A DNA stretch of 64,000 nucleotides from NCBI GenBank assembly GCA_029204225.1, contig CM055107.1, forward strand, positions 3,030,706 to 3,094,705. Reading direction: 5' to 3'. The DNA comes from Diphasiastrum complanatum. Its lineage: Eukaryota > Streptophyta > Lycopodiopsida > Lycopodiales > Lycopodiaceae. This document shows positions 35,381 through 52,323 of the stretch, piece after piece. The notes below the pieces were generated by a model. It saw only the letters and a program-made list of their open reading frames with translations, did not search any database and was not told the origin of the DNA. Position 1 is the first letter of the stretch. Each line of letters begins with the position of its first letter. The position numbers and the translations under genes were made by a program.

Positions 35381-35640
35381 TGTTGGAGGGTTTGCCGATT
35401 CCAAGGAAACCCTAACTCGAGTTAATAAGTGAGAGGGATTTGGAACCCTGCATGTGTAAGTCCAACCCGATGATCACATACTTATTTGATTAGCTAGAAG
35501 TTGGACATCTTGAAAGTGGTTATGCTTTATTGTGCTTTTTCAGTATTATATTTTACTTTTCAGCTATACTTTACCTTGTTGGATTATGAATAAAGGCTTC
35601 AAAAGGTTTCAATCTTGCTTTGTCAAGAGGAACTAGGTAA
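35381..35640 (+). repeat. 3' LTR of the Ty3 element
   Basis: Begins TGTTGGAGGGTTTGCCG right after the PPT and includes AATAAA at about 35588. A relative with the same start (TGTTGGAGTGTTTGCGG) lies at 43483. The right end is not certain. Confidence 0.6.
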
Positions 35641-36875
35641 AATTTTGTAACTCTCTCTCTACGATGATCCAGCGAGTCCGAACAACGATGGTCCATCAGC
35701 GGATCTAACTCTCTCTCTGCGCTGGTCCAACGGATCTGAGCAACGATGGTCCCCCCATCAGCGGATCTGACTCTCTCTGTGTGCCGGTCACAGATCTGAA
35801 CAACGCATCAGTGGATCTGAGCATCAATAGAGAAGAAAAGAAATGGTTCTGGATTTCTTGAGGAGAAGACAACCGTTCGTTCTTGTTTTCAATGAAGAGT
35901 GAGAGAATTGTTGTTTTCAAGCGGATCTGAGTAGCGATCTGGGCAACAGATTTGAGAGAGTATTAGTACCATATTTCATATTGGCCTGCTTGCCGATCTG
36001 TGGCTCTGCCGCCATGGATTCCGAGTGGCCACCCGTCGGAAAGGCAAGAAAACTTCCAATGAAGTTCCTATCTCGCTAACTCCCACCATTGCTCCAACTA
36101 CTGCTGCACTAACCCCACCTACTGCCACGCCCATGGATTTTGATGTGTGGGCGATCATAGAATGGAAATCCAACTTCAAAAGCACTCGTACAATATTATC
36201 GCTCTAAAAGAAAAGGTGAAGATGCTTGAAGATGAAATTGAAAACCTTAAAGAACAGTTGACAGAGCCAAGAACTCTCAAATCGATCCTAGTCATGTCAA
36301 AGCCTTGGAAGACAAAATCCAAACTTCGACCCAAACTTGGGCAGACTTGCTCAAGAACTCGAAAGGAAAGAATACGATGGTGGTTTCACAGGCAATGTAG
36401 GAACAAAGCAGGAGGGAATATAAACCCAAAACGCTCACGTTCGAGGTTTTTCTGTTGAAAAACCCTTCTTGCAGCCACGGAACTGTTAGCTTCACTCTCT
36501 TATGAGGAACATGAAGATGTTATGGAAGCAACATGGTGTAGTAAGTTTGACACTTCGGTAATTTTCATTCGTTTCAAATACACTGATTATTGAGACGAAG
36601 CTCTTAAGCGTCATGGACATCTTAAAGGTAGCAACATTTTCATTCATCAAGACCTGACCGCCCTATAGTGGAAGGAACATAAGCAACTCATCGAGAAAGT
36701 AAATTCAAAAGGAGAAAAAGTTACATTTTGTGATGGACGACATTTTTTTGTCACTCCATCCAGAACTGAGCACTCAACGTTGCCTCCTGCATGAGAGCCT
36801 TTCATTGACGCTTGTTGGAGATTGTTCAGAGAGCATTGAAGAGATATTTTTCTCTTCTTAGTTAGTTTGGTTTTT
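35641..36875 (+). pseudogene. LINE ORF1-like relic with repeated 5' leader
   Basis: Three degenerate units (CTCTCTCT...CTGGTCCAACGGATCTGA...CAACGATGGTCC) occupy 35650-35820. A broken frame from 36025 gives a basic N-terminus (MATRRKGKK), a Pro/Thr-rich segment and, after a frameshift near 36140, a coiled coil (IIALKEKVKMLEDEIENLKE). Later pieces read GSNIFIHQDLTAL and FCDGRHFFVTPS, resembling the C-terminal part of LINE ORF1 proteins. ORF1 proteins bind LINE RNA. Assignment to a LINE rests on these patterns and on the 3' tail that follows. Confidence 0.5.
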
Positions 36876-42900
<6,025 letters not shown>

Positions 42901-42922
42901 TCTCCTCGTTCACAGGAATTTG

Positions 42923-43152
42923 TTAAGATAATTGATGCAAAGACTGCTGTTCATGATCATAGAAGAAATTGCATAAATAGTCGAAATTATTCAGATCTGA
43001 ACTTCTCAAACTGCACTCTGATTTGAGCTCATTCTGACTGCTGGCCTGATCACTGCAGATTAAGATCTTTCCCCCAATCCTGACAGAAAGTTTGACTTTC
43101 CTACGTAAATTCCATATCTGTAACAAAGAACTGAATACATTAATAACTTGCG
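42923..43152 (-). CDS. exon-like segment of an unidentified gene (possible last exon)
   Basis: Minus-strand frame after an acceptor-like TTTGTTACAG: IWNLRRKVKLSVRIGGKIL, then a Ser/Asn-rich stretch ending HQLS and a stop at about 42923. Codon use and the acceptor suggest a real exon. No family was recognised. It lies 3' of the three other exon-like segments on the same strand. Confidence 0.35.
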
Positions 43153-43482
43153 TAAAAGAAATATTGATTGCCCAGAATAATAGTTCAACCACAAAAAGTG
43201 TGACATATGACTTGCATTGCTGTTGTTAGCTTATTTGGCACAAATGTCATACTTAATAGGTTTGGCCTCTGCTCTTGGTTTTTGACAGTATTTTTTATCA
43301 ACCACAAGGTTCAAGGGTATAATGGTATAAACCCAGTGGCTATATCCTACATTGAACTTTGACACGTCCCGTTATGTAGCAAATTTGCTGTTGTTGATTC
43401 ATTCATGAGTCCACAGCATACCAAAGAAGAGACTGATACCTGCCAAATTTAGTAATATTCTCGCATAGACATATTAGAAAAT

Positions 43483-43946
43483 TGTTGGAGTGTTTGCGGA
43501 TATCGAGGCAACCGTAATTCATGATTAGATTATTCATTTATTAGTAGCTAATAAGTGACAGGATTTGGCCACTTGCATGTGTATAGTTATTTGATTAATT
43601 ACAAGATAATAAAAGGACTTTAGGCAAAATTGCGAGGATGAAGTGTTGGAGGGCCTAATAATCAAGTTAGTGAATAAAAGAGGGTTCCCCCCAATTTTCA
43701 AATTCGAATGATGAGGGAGGTAGGAATTGGCCAATAAGAATGGAGGCCAAGGGCCCTAGAATCCGCTATAAATAGTGATGATTTGTAGTTCATTTTTCAT
43801 GTTCAATGTTCAATCAAGAAGGTGGAGGTTCTACCCAATTGCATTTGGATGTCCTTGCTCTTCACCTTTCTCAATCTCTCATGTTTTCTTTGGATTTTTA
43901 TGTTATTTGGATTTGCTAATTGTTGGGATTGAATCTCGTTATACTT

Positions 43947-44007
<61 letters not shown>

Positions 44008-44050
44008 TAAGCTTGATCTTGTGGATTAGGACTAGTGGATCGTAGTGTTA
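43483..44050 (+). repeat. LTR-like copy related to the LTR at 35381, with (GA)n
   Basis: Starts TGTTGGAGTGTTTGCGGAT, and shares GCATGTGTA and TATTTGATTA blocks in order with the 35381 LTR. It has no internal domain on either side, so it is a candidate solo LTR. It contains a 52-bp GA tract at 43952-44003. The right border is uncertain. Confidence 0.5.
43952..44003. repeat. (GA)n microsatellite
   Basis: Fifty-two bases of pure GA inside the LTR-like copy. Confidence 0.97.
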
Positions 44051-44154
44051 GATGTCAAATAATAAGCACGTGTATGAATCTAAATTATGCTACCACTCTC
44101 ATGGGAATGAATCTCCGCGTGACATGACGCTTGATGCTTCGCAGTTGCTTAGGT

Positions 44155-44472
44155 CTAGGGTTGAAGGTGGATAGGAAAACCTTCTATAACAGTACTAAAA
44201 AAGGACCTAACCAAAGGGATGGCAGGAGGAAAGAGGTCTGAAAGAAATCCATCCAGTGTACGTATATTACAAGAACTTTCAGATAGTACTTTTATTAAGC
44301 TGTGGGGAATCATATTTAGACTTTCCCACTCACATTGATGTAAGGCATCTGGCAGTTTATTCATCATGGCATCAGAGACATCAAAACTTGTCATATCTAA
44401 TTCACAGATATTGACTCACCTTAATCCAGTACAGAGAACTATCAAAGAATCCTTTCTTCATGTGATCTGCAT
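44155..44472 (-). CDS. exon-like segments of an unidentified gene
   Basis: A short exon candidate (HMKKGFFDSSLYWIK) at 44426-44472 has an acceptor-like TGATGCAG and a donor AAG/GTGAGT. A further frame, 44155-44394, reads LPDALHQCEWESLN and IPHSLIKVLSESSCN. Both read well on the minus strand between the segments at 44.9 and 43.1 kb. The exact intron between them was not resolved. Confidence 0.35.
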
Positions 44473-44707
44473 CATAAGTAGACTTTTGTTCTTAAGTCAA
44501 TATATGACATCCTGCAATTTATTCATTATAGCTAACACCAGACTATGCTATTCATATGATCAGCACTGAGTAGTCCAGGTCACAAGTAGAAAGGCTTGAA
44601 ATCCATCAAGATTACGACGTTAAATTCTAACTCTCAGCGTACACTACTTTTAATAAAAGTCCTCTTCAAGAGCTGAATAAAATAGCATCTTAGTCTGGCA
44701 AGTTAAC

Positions 44708-44899
44708 ATATTGATGTGATGAATGCAGATGCAATTGACAAAACTCTTCCAGCAGCATAAAAGGGGCTACAATAGCAATGTAGCCATTGAAAGGGCTCAA
44801 ATTTACACCCTTGGAAGCAACTTCAGGAAGCTGGTTAAGTGGGAGTTCAACAGCTGGTCTACTGAGTTTTAAAATGACAACATTCGGCCATTGCACAAC
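44708..44899 (-). CDS. exon-like segment of an unidentified gene
   Basis: Acceptor TTTTTTTCATAG then an open frame: VVQWPNVVILKLSRPAVELP and FNGYIAIVAPFMLLEEF. A donor AT/GTTAAC at 44706-44707 would end a 64-codon phase-0 exon; the frame itself runs to a stop at 44690. It joins in phase with the exon upstream (45109-45306). No domain family was recognised. Confidence 0.42.
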
Positions 44900-45108
44900 C
44901 TATGAAAAAAATCAGAATGCAAAGGAGGAAATAATAAGTGACAAATTTTGCTTTTGCTCTTCCTACATCAGTTCAAAAATCACAACTGACAGTTTCTATC
45001 ATGAAAATTTAAGACACCAGTTCTTTAAGAAGTAATCAGGAGAAATGCACAATTTCATGAAGGGATAAGAACACACCGGCACCGCTTAAAGTTATTAGAA
45101 ACAAAAAC

Positions 45109-45306
45109 CTCCTTATCAGACCCGCAACCTGCAAAGCTTGTATCTTGAGGGTGATAAAAGCATCTGCACAGCATGTAGCATGCTTGCTTGGATTGTTCGA
45201 CTAAAGCAAGTCGAGAAGCTCTAGTTTGAATAGATGCTTTTTTTACCCACAAACGTTCAATACGAACTATAGATGAGCAGATTTTCAATCGTGAATCTTG
45301 CCATAT
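45109..45306 (-). CDS. exon-like segment of an unidentified gene
   Basis: Acceptor TTATCTGCAG then IWQDSRLKICSSIVRIERLW and SRLALVEQSKQACYMLCRCF, with donor GAG/GTTTTTG. That gives exactly 66 codons in phase 0, and the next segment is also phase 0. Together the four segments look like part of a host gene with short introns, transcribed toward lower coordinates. The 5' exons were not found. Confidence 0.42.
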
Positions 45307-45902
45307 CTGCAGATAATGCATCCAGAGTAACTGAGAGAAACTCTTTTTAGGCCTATTTCACAATTCTCAAAATTACATGCATGCTAAGCCAGTTCTTTTT
45401 TTGGGCTAGACTCAAGGGCTGATACTTACTGCAGGGTCAAAAATTATACATATGGGCACAACTACGAGCTTAAGCTAAAGTTCAAATAGCTTCCAACCAA
45501 GTATCCGGAACCATTTGCATATGGGCAATATTAGCCAGCCCACCACCAAGATGAGGAGTTCAAAGGGCCAAGAAAGACATAGTGGTAGGAAAAAGCTAAT
45601 GAGGAGGCAGAGAAAAGGATATGCTGTATCTGCCAGCATCAAAGTGCCAATAATAATCAGAAAAAGTAAACTGGATGACCTTTTCAAATACACTACTGGC
45701 CAACTGAAAGGGCATAAAAATGAGAATGAGAAACCATTGTAAGATGAACGTTAACAACTCTGGAAAGCAAATGTTGATCAACCAACAATCAAAACCCATA
45801 CAAGTAGAATCATAGGCTTATCAAATTAATAGATGTGTATAACCAGTTTCAGATTGGAAATTAATGCAAGGAAGAAAGGGCCAAAGGATGAGTTTCAAGT
45901 AT
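45307..45902. other. spacer without recognised feature
   Basis: No gene or repeat was recognised here. If the minus-strand exons at 43-45 kb belong to a gene, this would be its upstream intron. Confidence 0.4.
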
Positions 45903-46723
45903 GTTGGAATTCATGCTCAAGCCCAATTCCATTAGGTAATGAGCATCCTGAAAACCCCTGTTTATACCTATCTTTGAAAAACCACAAAAAGAAGGAAGTC
46001 TCGAAAAATTATTATAGCAAAAACTCGACTCGCATTTTTCAAAAATTTTGATACTGTATCGACTCGAAAAATCCGAGATTTTTCGATCTCCAAAAATCAG
46101 AATTTTTTGATATGGGATCGACTCGGAAAATCCGTAATTTTCCTAGTCATTGTAATTTTTCGAGTCGGTGTATATTTTTTGAGTCTTTGTAATTTTTCCG
46201 AGTCTTTGTAAAATTTCGATACTGTCAAAAATCCGACCCACGTCCTGACGTTGACAGCTCAACTACTTCTATACAGACATTCACTGTAAATAGCGGCTAC
46301 CTACTGCAGAACAAATGTAGTTAATTAAGTAGGTTAATGTCAGCTTCCAAGTGCTGATCATCTGACTTCCAATCATTAAGGAAGATCTGCATTGGAGTCA
46401 ACACACTGATCAGGCTATCATCCTGCAGGCGTTTTTGTTGCAAGGTGGTTAAGTTCAGTTTTTCGAGTTTGGTAGTTTATCATCAACAAGTTATCAACTG
46501 AAATCTATTTTTGCGCCTTCTATCTTGCACCCAGCTTCGCGCTTTTGTATTACATTTTTGATAATTATCAGAGTGCAAGTTTTTGGTCTACATCGTTGTT
46601 CTATTGCGCATTGTAATATTCGATCCATCTTGAATGCTAGCTGGTAATTGTCGCACTTCCGATCCACACACCACCTGCTCACCACTTCCGCTGCAAAATA
46701 TCGATTTTCCCTGATTTCCTATA
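45903..46723 (+). repeat. copia 5' LTR
   Basis: Contains several CGACTCGAAAAAT-like boxes, also present in the LTR at 30252-30859. It ends ATTTCCTATA just before the PBS, where the sister LTR has ATTTCCTACA. Confidence 0.8.
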
Positions 46724-46856
46724 TGGTATCAGAGCAGGTGGCTCAGTAATCTGCAATTTTCATTGTGGATTTTGTCTCGTTTCTACCAAGACCTCATATC
46801 AGCAAACAGTAATCCGCTATTGTTGTTTCTACCAACAATATCGATACTATACCAAA

Positions 46857-47778
46857 ATGGATTCTACTTCTAGCTCTTCTCTGATTGACAAGCTCGATGG
46901 AGAGCACTACCATCTCCGGAAGTTCAAGATGAGAGTCGTTTTACTAGCCAAGGAACTATGGGACATAGTTGATGGTACTGAAGTCAAACTAGAGGGAGAT
47001 GAGGCCAGCATCACCAAATGGAGGCAACGAGATGGCAGGGCATTTGCCTTAATCACCCTGAATATCAAAGACTCCCAGATCAGCCATCTTCGATATGCTC
47101 AGACAGCCAAGGATGCCTGGGACATCCTAGCAACACTTTATGACATCAGAGATGTCACATCTAAACTCCATCTAAGGAAGAAGTTCTTCACATTGAGGAT
47201 GTCTGATGCAGACACTATCTCCAGCCATCTTAATACTTTCAAAAATCTAATGGAGCAGATGACTGCAACTGGATCGAACATTGAGGATTCAGATGCAATA
47301 ATGACTCTTTTCAAGTCTCCCTGAAGCCTATGAAACATGGGTCATGGCCATTTCGACCCAGCAACAACTTACTCTATCAAGAGTTATATCAATGCTGCTA
47401 CAAGAGGAGATCAGAAGAAATGCTTCCTCGGGCTTAGGATCTGATCCTCAGGCTCTTTACACAAGGAGAAATCAGAAGTTCAAGTCAAAGAAATCCACAA
47501 AATCTGATTATTCAGGAAAAAGGAGCAACATGCAGCCAAGATCGAATTTTGGCTCAGGGTCGAATTTTGGCTCAAGGCCAAATTTTAACTCAGGATCGAA
47601 TTCTAGCTTAGGGTCGAATTCGAGTTTTCCTTCATCATCCCAGCCAATGCAAAAACTCTTCTACAAGTATTGTAAGAGGACTGGTCATCTCATTAAGGAC
47701 TACAGAACACTCAAGTATAACAATGAAAAGAAGAAGCAGTTCCTTTACAAGCAAATGCTGCCTCAACCAGTAACTTGA
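46857..47778 (+). pseudogene. copia gag with frameshift and damaged zinc knuckle
   Basis: The first frame (46857-47324) reads LDGEHYHLRKFKMRVVLLAK and AKDAWDILATLYD, a UBN2-type gag. A one-base loss near 47317 shifts to the frame of 47344-47778 (YETWVMAISTQ). A run of NFGSGSNFGSRPNF-type repeats precedes the CCHC box, which appears as YKYCKRTGHLIKDY: the first and last cysteines are replaced by tyrosine, each explicable by one G-to-A change. Confidence 0.85.
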
Positions 47779-48062
47779 TCCAACATGAAGAGGAGAATGA
47801 AGCTGCCTTTATGACCAGGGTCGGAAATTTTCAGGATATCGATTCTTGGTACCTGGACTCTGGAGCAAATCAGCACATGACCCATCATCGGGACTGGTTC
47901 CAAAACTACAAGCCTTTCACCCATTCCAGAGTTGTGCAGCTTGGAGACAACTCAATGCATTCCATTGAAGGTGAAAGGACAGTCAGGGTCGAATTTCAGA
48001 GAGGTGTTGTTAAGTTGTTGTCCAATGTTCTGTATATTCCGAATCGTCTCAAAAAAATTTAG
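47775..48062 (+). pseudogene. copia aspartic protease fragment
   Basis: The frame shows SWYLDSGANQHMT, the copia retropepsin site, then VVKLLSNVLYIPNRL. The integrase and everything downstream are missing. Confidence 0.85.
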
Positions 48063-49250
48063 CCTTTGGTAGACGTTGTGGATATCTTTAAATTTAGATA
48101 GGAACTTCTTGTGCAAGAATGATCTAAATGCCAATGGTTCATTTACTTTTAGTGTAAAGCTAATAGTGGAAACCATTAGTCATTTGTTCGAGTATTTTGT
48201 GAAATTATGAGATATTGATCCAAATCGCAAATGGTATCTCACTATTACAAAATCTGGAAGCCCTTAAAAGTTATTTCTCACTTGATTGAACACTTGCCTA
48301 TAGAAATTTCTTGAATACAAGATAATCACGCAGATTTCATATGATTCCTTCCAGTATGGGAGTTATACACTTGAAGTTATCATACGAACTACTACCTATA
48401 AGTATATGATAAAGACAAAATTTAAAGGCCACTAACCAGAGTTACCAATCACATATTTACTGTGGATTGAATTAGATTGAAATAAGTTATGGCTTTAACC
48501 CTGACTCCTAGATGTTTGTATCAATCAACCTAGTCTTGGTTGGTGTACTAAGACTTGTGGTAGGTTGATTAAATAGAAGAGATTTGGTGTTAAAACCTAG
48601 ATGGTTGGAAAGCTCGTGACTGAGAATGTATTCTCCACATTTCGAAGATTTTCCAGATATGTTATTTACTCTTGAGAAATAGAATACTTATTGAGAGAAC
48701 TGAGTTACAAGATTCCTAGTTAAATATGTAATATATGAAGAGAGGATCTGCGAGATCATAATGAGACTATTCTCATAAGCGCATAAATAATCCTGTAAAG
48801 TTTTATTATTTATTTATTCCTTGCTATGTGGTTTATCCAGTATACTTTAACCAGTTGGTGAACATAAATATATAAATAAATAGTGTTCTAAACAATTATT
48901 TGCAGGTTATATGAGTTTTCTTTGGAAAGGATAATTTTCTCACTTAGAAACGATTTAGAGGAGGATCCAAATGTAGTGTTATAAGTGAGGCCTTCAGCAA
49001 AGATTATGTGCATAAAATATAGGAAATTCCTAGTGAGAGAATAATTCTCAATGGAGAAACTGATTTGGTTTTGTTAGTGATGATATCCCAAAGAGCTCAA
49101 TTGGATAACAGAACTTAACAAACCCAAGAATAACAACTAAGTTCAGATGGATTTCAGCAAAGCTTGGTATACCTAGATTCCATTATGAATAGTATTCTAA
49201 AGTTTTTGGTAGTTGAAGATGGCTATTAATACAGTTTTTGGTATACTGGA
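48063..49250. other. AT-rich spacer, possibly LTR sequence of the next element
   Basis: No coding domain. Part of this may be the upstream portion of the LTR that ends near 49490, but its left border was not identifiable. Confidence 0.4.
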
Positions 49251-50199
49251 GAGTGGGAGTCTTCTTGGAGGGCGCACTATTATCGGGCCCTAACCACTGG
49301 AAGCTTCCTCTTAGGGCTTCCTCTAGGGTATAAGTAGGGAATCTGTGTCATTTGTTACTCAACTGATGATATTGATCTCTCTCTTTAGTCTCGTTAATCT
49401 CTCTCTTTCTTGCTTTCTAGGGTCAAGTCTTGCTTATGTGATGCTTCATAGCTTAGCTCTAGATCAATTGTGGCTTCATTCGTAACTTGGTATCAGAGCA
49501 CTTTCCTTTGCACCACTTTTTTCAGATTTAGTAAAGGTTGTCCAACGCCCTACTAACCCATCACTTTCGTCGACTTTTTCATCAGATTTCCATTGTTTTT
49601 CCAGATTTGGTAGAGGCTGGCCAACGCCCTACTACCTTGTCACTTTCGTTGATTTTCTCCACCAATTTGCTGCCCATTTAAGGCTCCAACGCCCTACTTC
49701 ATCACCATTTTCAGCGGTTTTCTCCATTATTTTGGTAGCTGCTGCTACCCAACGCCCTACTACCTTGCCATCTTCGACGGATTTCTCCACCAATTTGTTG
49801 TCCATTTGCTGATTGTTTGTTGGAGGCTGTCCAACGCCCTACTTCATCACCATTTTCAGCGGTTTTTCCATCATTTTGCAGGACATTTGTGGATCTTACT
49901 AGCTGCTGCCCACAACACCCATTTTCAGATTGGATCTTTAGCTTGGATCTTCAGCATTTTCAGCTTGGATTTTCAGCTCCCTCTCTCCACTTGTTTTGCA
50001 GATTATCATGACTTCTGATTTTCGGTCTCTATCCCCTTTAGATTATCTTTTTCTTTTTAATAGTGATATACCATCTGAACATATGTTCGACAAATGGCTC
50101 ACACGTCTTCAGTATTTCTTTGATACTTCTCGGCCAACTTGTCCAGGTCCTATTAAGATTCTTGATGCAATTTTTCTCTTAAAGAAGCTATTTGCCTAA
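49250..50199 (+). mobile_element. 5' end of an LTR retrotransposon with repeated leader
   Basis: A TATA-like GGGTATAAGTAG (about 49337) precedes an LTR end and the PBS TTGGTATCAGAGCA near 49490. The leader then holds five copies of CCAACGCCCTACT at 49542, 49621, 49686, 49749 and 49831. A gag-like start follows at 50008 (MTSDFRSLSPLDYLFLFN, FDKWLTRLQYFFDT), truncated by 50199. Confidence 0.7.
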
Positions 50200-50413
50200 A
50201 ATACCGTTTGGCAAAAGCAATTATGCTAATTACTAAATCTCAGAAATAACAATCTATGTTAGCATAAACATAAAATAGTATTCTATACTATTCTAGCAAA
50301 ATTGGTGGTACCTATAATAAAAGTAGATAGTACCTATACTAAAAACAGAAATAGGCCTTCTAGCACGCAGGCTGGCCTCTACAATTAATTAATTAACCAT
50401 TAATTCCTAACAG

Positions 50414-50757
50414 GGTGTTCTCAAGAGTAAGAGTTTTGAAGTACTTCGTAATGTTCAATCGAGATGCTGCGAGTCTCTGCTCATATTTGTGGCACAGTTA
50501 CTCGATTTGCTGTACAGAAACTGCTTCCTTGCAAGGTTGTAAGAGATAAAGACGGGCTTTTGCCTATGAATCTCCAGATACCTGTAGTGGGGGGAAATTC
50601 CAAGGTTGTGTCTCAGATAGTGGAATCGGTTACAGATGAGCTATCACAATCTTCACCAGAGGTGGAGGCATTAAAATTATCTCTGCAGGATTTGGAATTA
50701 ACTCCACAGAATTTGGACACATTAACAGCTCCACTTCTCTCTCCCAATGAGCGCAAT
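50414..50757 (+). pseudogene. unidentified gene fragment
   Basis: From 50414, after an acceptor-like CTAACAG, one frame reads SFEVLRNVQSRCCESLLIF. A second frame from about 50537 reads GLLPMNLQIPVVGGNSKVV and VEALKLSLQDLELTPQNLDT, with good amino-acid balance, ending where simple repeats begin near 50770. It looks like a fragment of a conserved protein, but no family was recognised and the frames need a shift to join. Confidence 0.35.
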
Positions 50758-50996
50758 CTGGCTTTGTGTGTGTGTGAGAGAGAGAGAAAGAGAGAGATAT
50801 ACACACACACACACAATGACAACGCGCAATCTGTCATTGTGTGTGTGCGTGTGATAGAAACAGAGAGAGAGAGAGAGAGAGAGATCCGATACCTGGGAGA
50901 GAGTCGCCTGGCCTGTGCTGCCATAGTCGCAATCCAGAGAGAGAGACCTGCCTGCCTGCCCCTTGCTGTCACAGTCGCGATCCAGCCCTTCCTCGC

Positions 50997-51000
<4 letters not shown>

Positions 51001-51074
<74 letters not shown>
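51001..51074. repeat. (GA)n microsatellite
   Basis: 74 bp of pure GA. Imperfect GA and CA tracts precede it from about 50770. Confidence 0.97.
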
Positions 51075-51077
<3 letters not shown>

Positions 51078-51123
51078 ATTAGGAAATCGTTACATTCATC
51101 ATAAGGTGATAAGGTAAATAGAA

Positions 51124-51265
51124 AAGGTGGCTATCTTGAAAAATCGGCTATCTTGAAATGTGGTCAATAAATAAAAGGTGGCTAAGGTGGCTATCTTGAA
51201 AAATCGGCTATCTTGAAATGTGGTCAATAAATAAAAAGGTGGCTAAGGTGGCTATCTTGAATGTA
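51124..51265. repeat. 60-61 bp tandem repeat, 2.3 copies
   Basis: Units starting AAGGTGGCTATCTTGAAAAA at 51124 and 51184, with a partial third at 51245, also contain CTATCTTGAAATGTGG. No coding meaning is evident. Confidence 0.95.
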
Positions 51266-51777
51266 ACATCCTCGTTGATGGAACATCCTCTCCCCTCGTT
51301 GATGGCATTACTTCATTCTTTACTAGGCGGCGATCACGTGATTTAGTGCCTGAGAATGAGGATTATGACGATGACGAGGATGATAGCCGCTTACATGCTC
51401 ATAGAGATCAGAAACAGTGTACTTCCCACCATCACGTTACTACCAGGATCACCAGACATCCTACACAGAGACGTACTACTACACATGCTCATGCTCACAG
51501 ACGACGCCGACAAGCTCCAGTGCTTTCTCATGCTGCAGCTCGCATTACATCTTTTTACAGCATCAGCATAGCAGCAACAACATCAACACAGTCTTGACAT
51601 CTTGACATAGATACATATGATTATTATGCACACACACTCTCACATACGTGTCTATCTTAGTTTGTACTAGATGTTTTCTTCATTACAGTTTTGGAGACGT
51701 TTTAAACATTCACATGGTTACCACATACTTGGCATGTACTTCATTACTCTTATATGCCTTTTGGCATGGAAAAGAGC

Positions 51778-52136
51778 AGCAGATGATCCACAACGGATAC
51801 ATGCACTTGATGGCGATGATCTTGGTCTTATACGGCGATCGACGGATGGAACAGGTCCAGTTACAGCATATGGGAAGCAGATGCTTTAGTTGGGCGAGGC
51901 TCATGGACTGGCCATTTATAATGGCCTTCTTCAGCTACCAGGCTCTGGTGACTACACTTGCTTCCCACATAGTGGAGGACATAGCGTCGTTGACTATTTC
52001 ATGGGTTCGCCGTCCCTCCTTTACTCCATTTCATCCTTCTCTATACACCGCACCACTCTTTCTGATCACTCGTATCTCTCCCTCTCTATCGGTCATCTCC
52101 CTATCACACATATTTTCTCTTCGACCCCTACAGTGA
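51778..52136 (+). pseudogene. LINE endonuclease C-terminal part
   Basis: Across two frames: GLIRRSTDGTGPVTAYGKQM, then LGEAHGLAIYNGLLQLPGSG, GHSVVDYFMGS and RTTLSDHSYLSL. These match the late motifs of exonuclease-endonuclease-phosphatase enzymes, including the SDH histidine. The N-terminal catalytic motifs are missing. Confidence 0.75.
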
Positions 52137-52323
52137 AAACCACCTACCGCTACACTCCACATAACATAACACTGTACAGAGAATCCACATTGCAGCTTCC
52201 ATTGCCTTTCCATCCCCATGGCCCAAGCACCAAAGACGTAATAGACCCCATAATCCTTGGTATGACCAGGAGTGCATCCACCTCCATCAGAACCTCATAT
52301 ATGTTCACTCCCATTTTCCTCAC

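Larger units (their letters stand above)
45903..48062 (+). mobile_element. 5' half of a copia element
   Basis: 5' LTR 45903-46723 (starts TGTTGGAATTCATGC), PBS TGGTATCAGAGC at 46724-46735, gag 46857-47778 with a frameshift, protease 47775-48062, then loss of similarity. The LTR matches the family of the fragment at 30252-31803, and the two fragments carry complementary halves. Confidence 0.85.

Noticed and set aside
46724-46735. tRNA-like matches TGGTATCAGAGC (also 1486, 6783, 8422, 49490)
   Set aside because: They are retroelement primer-binding sites complementary to initiator tRNA-Met, not tRNA genes; no cloverleaf is present.
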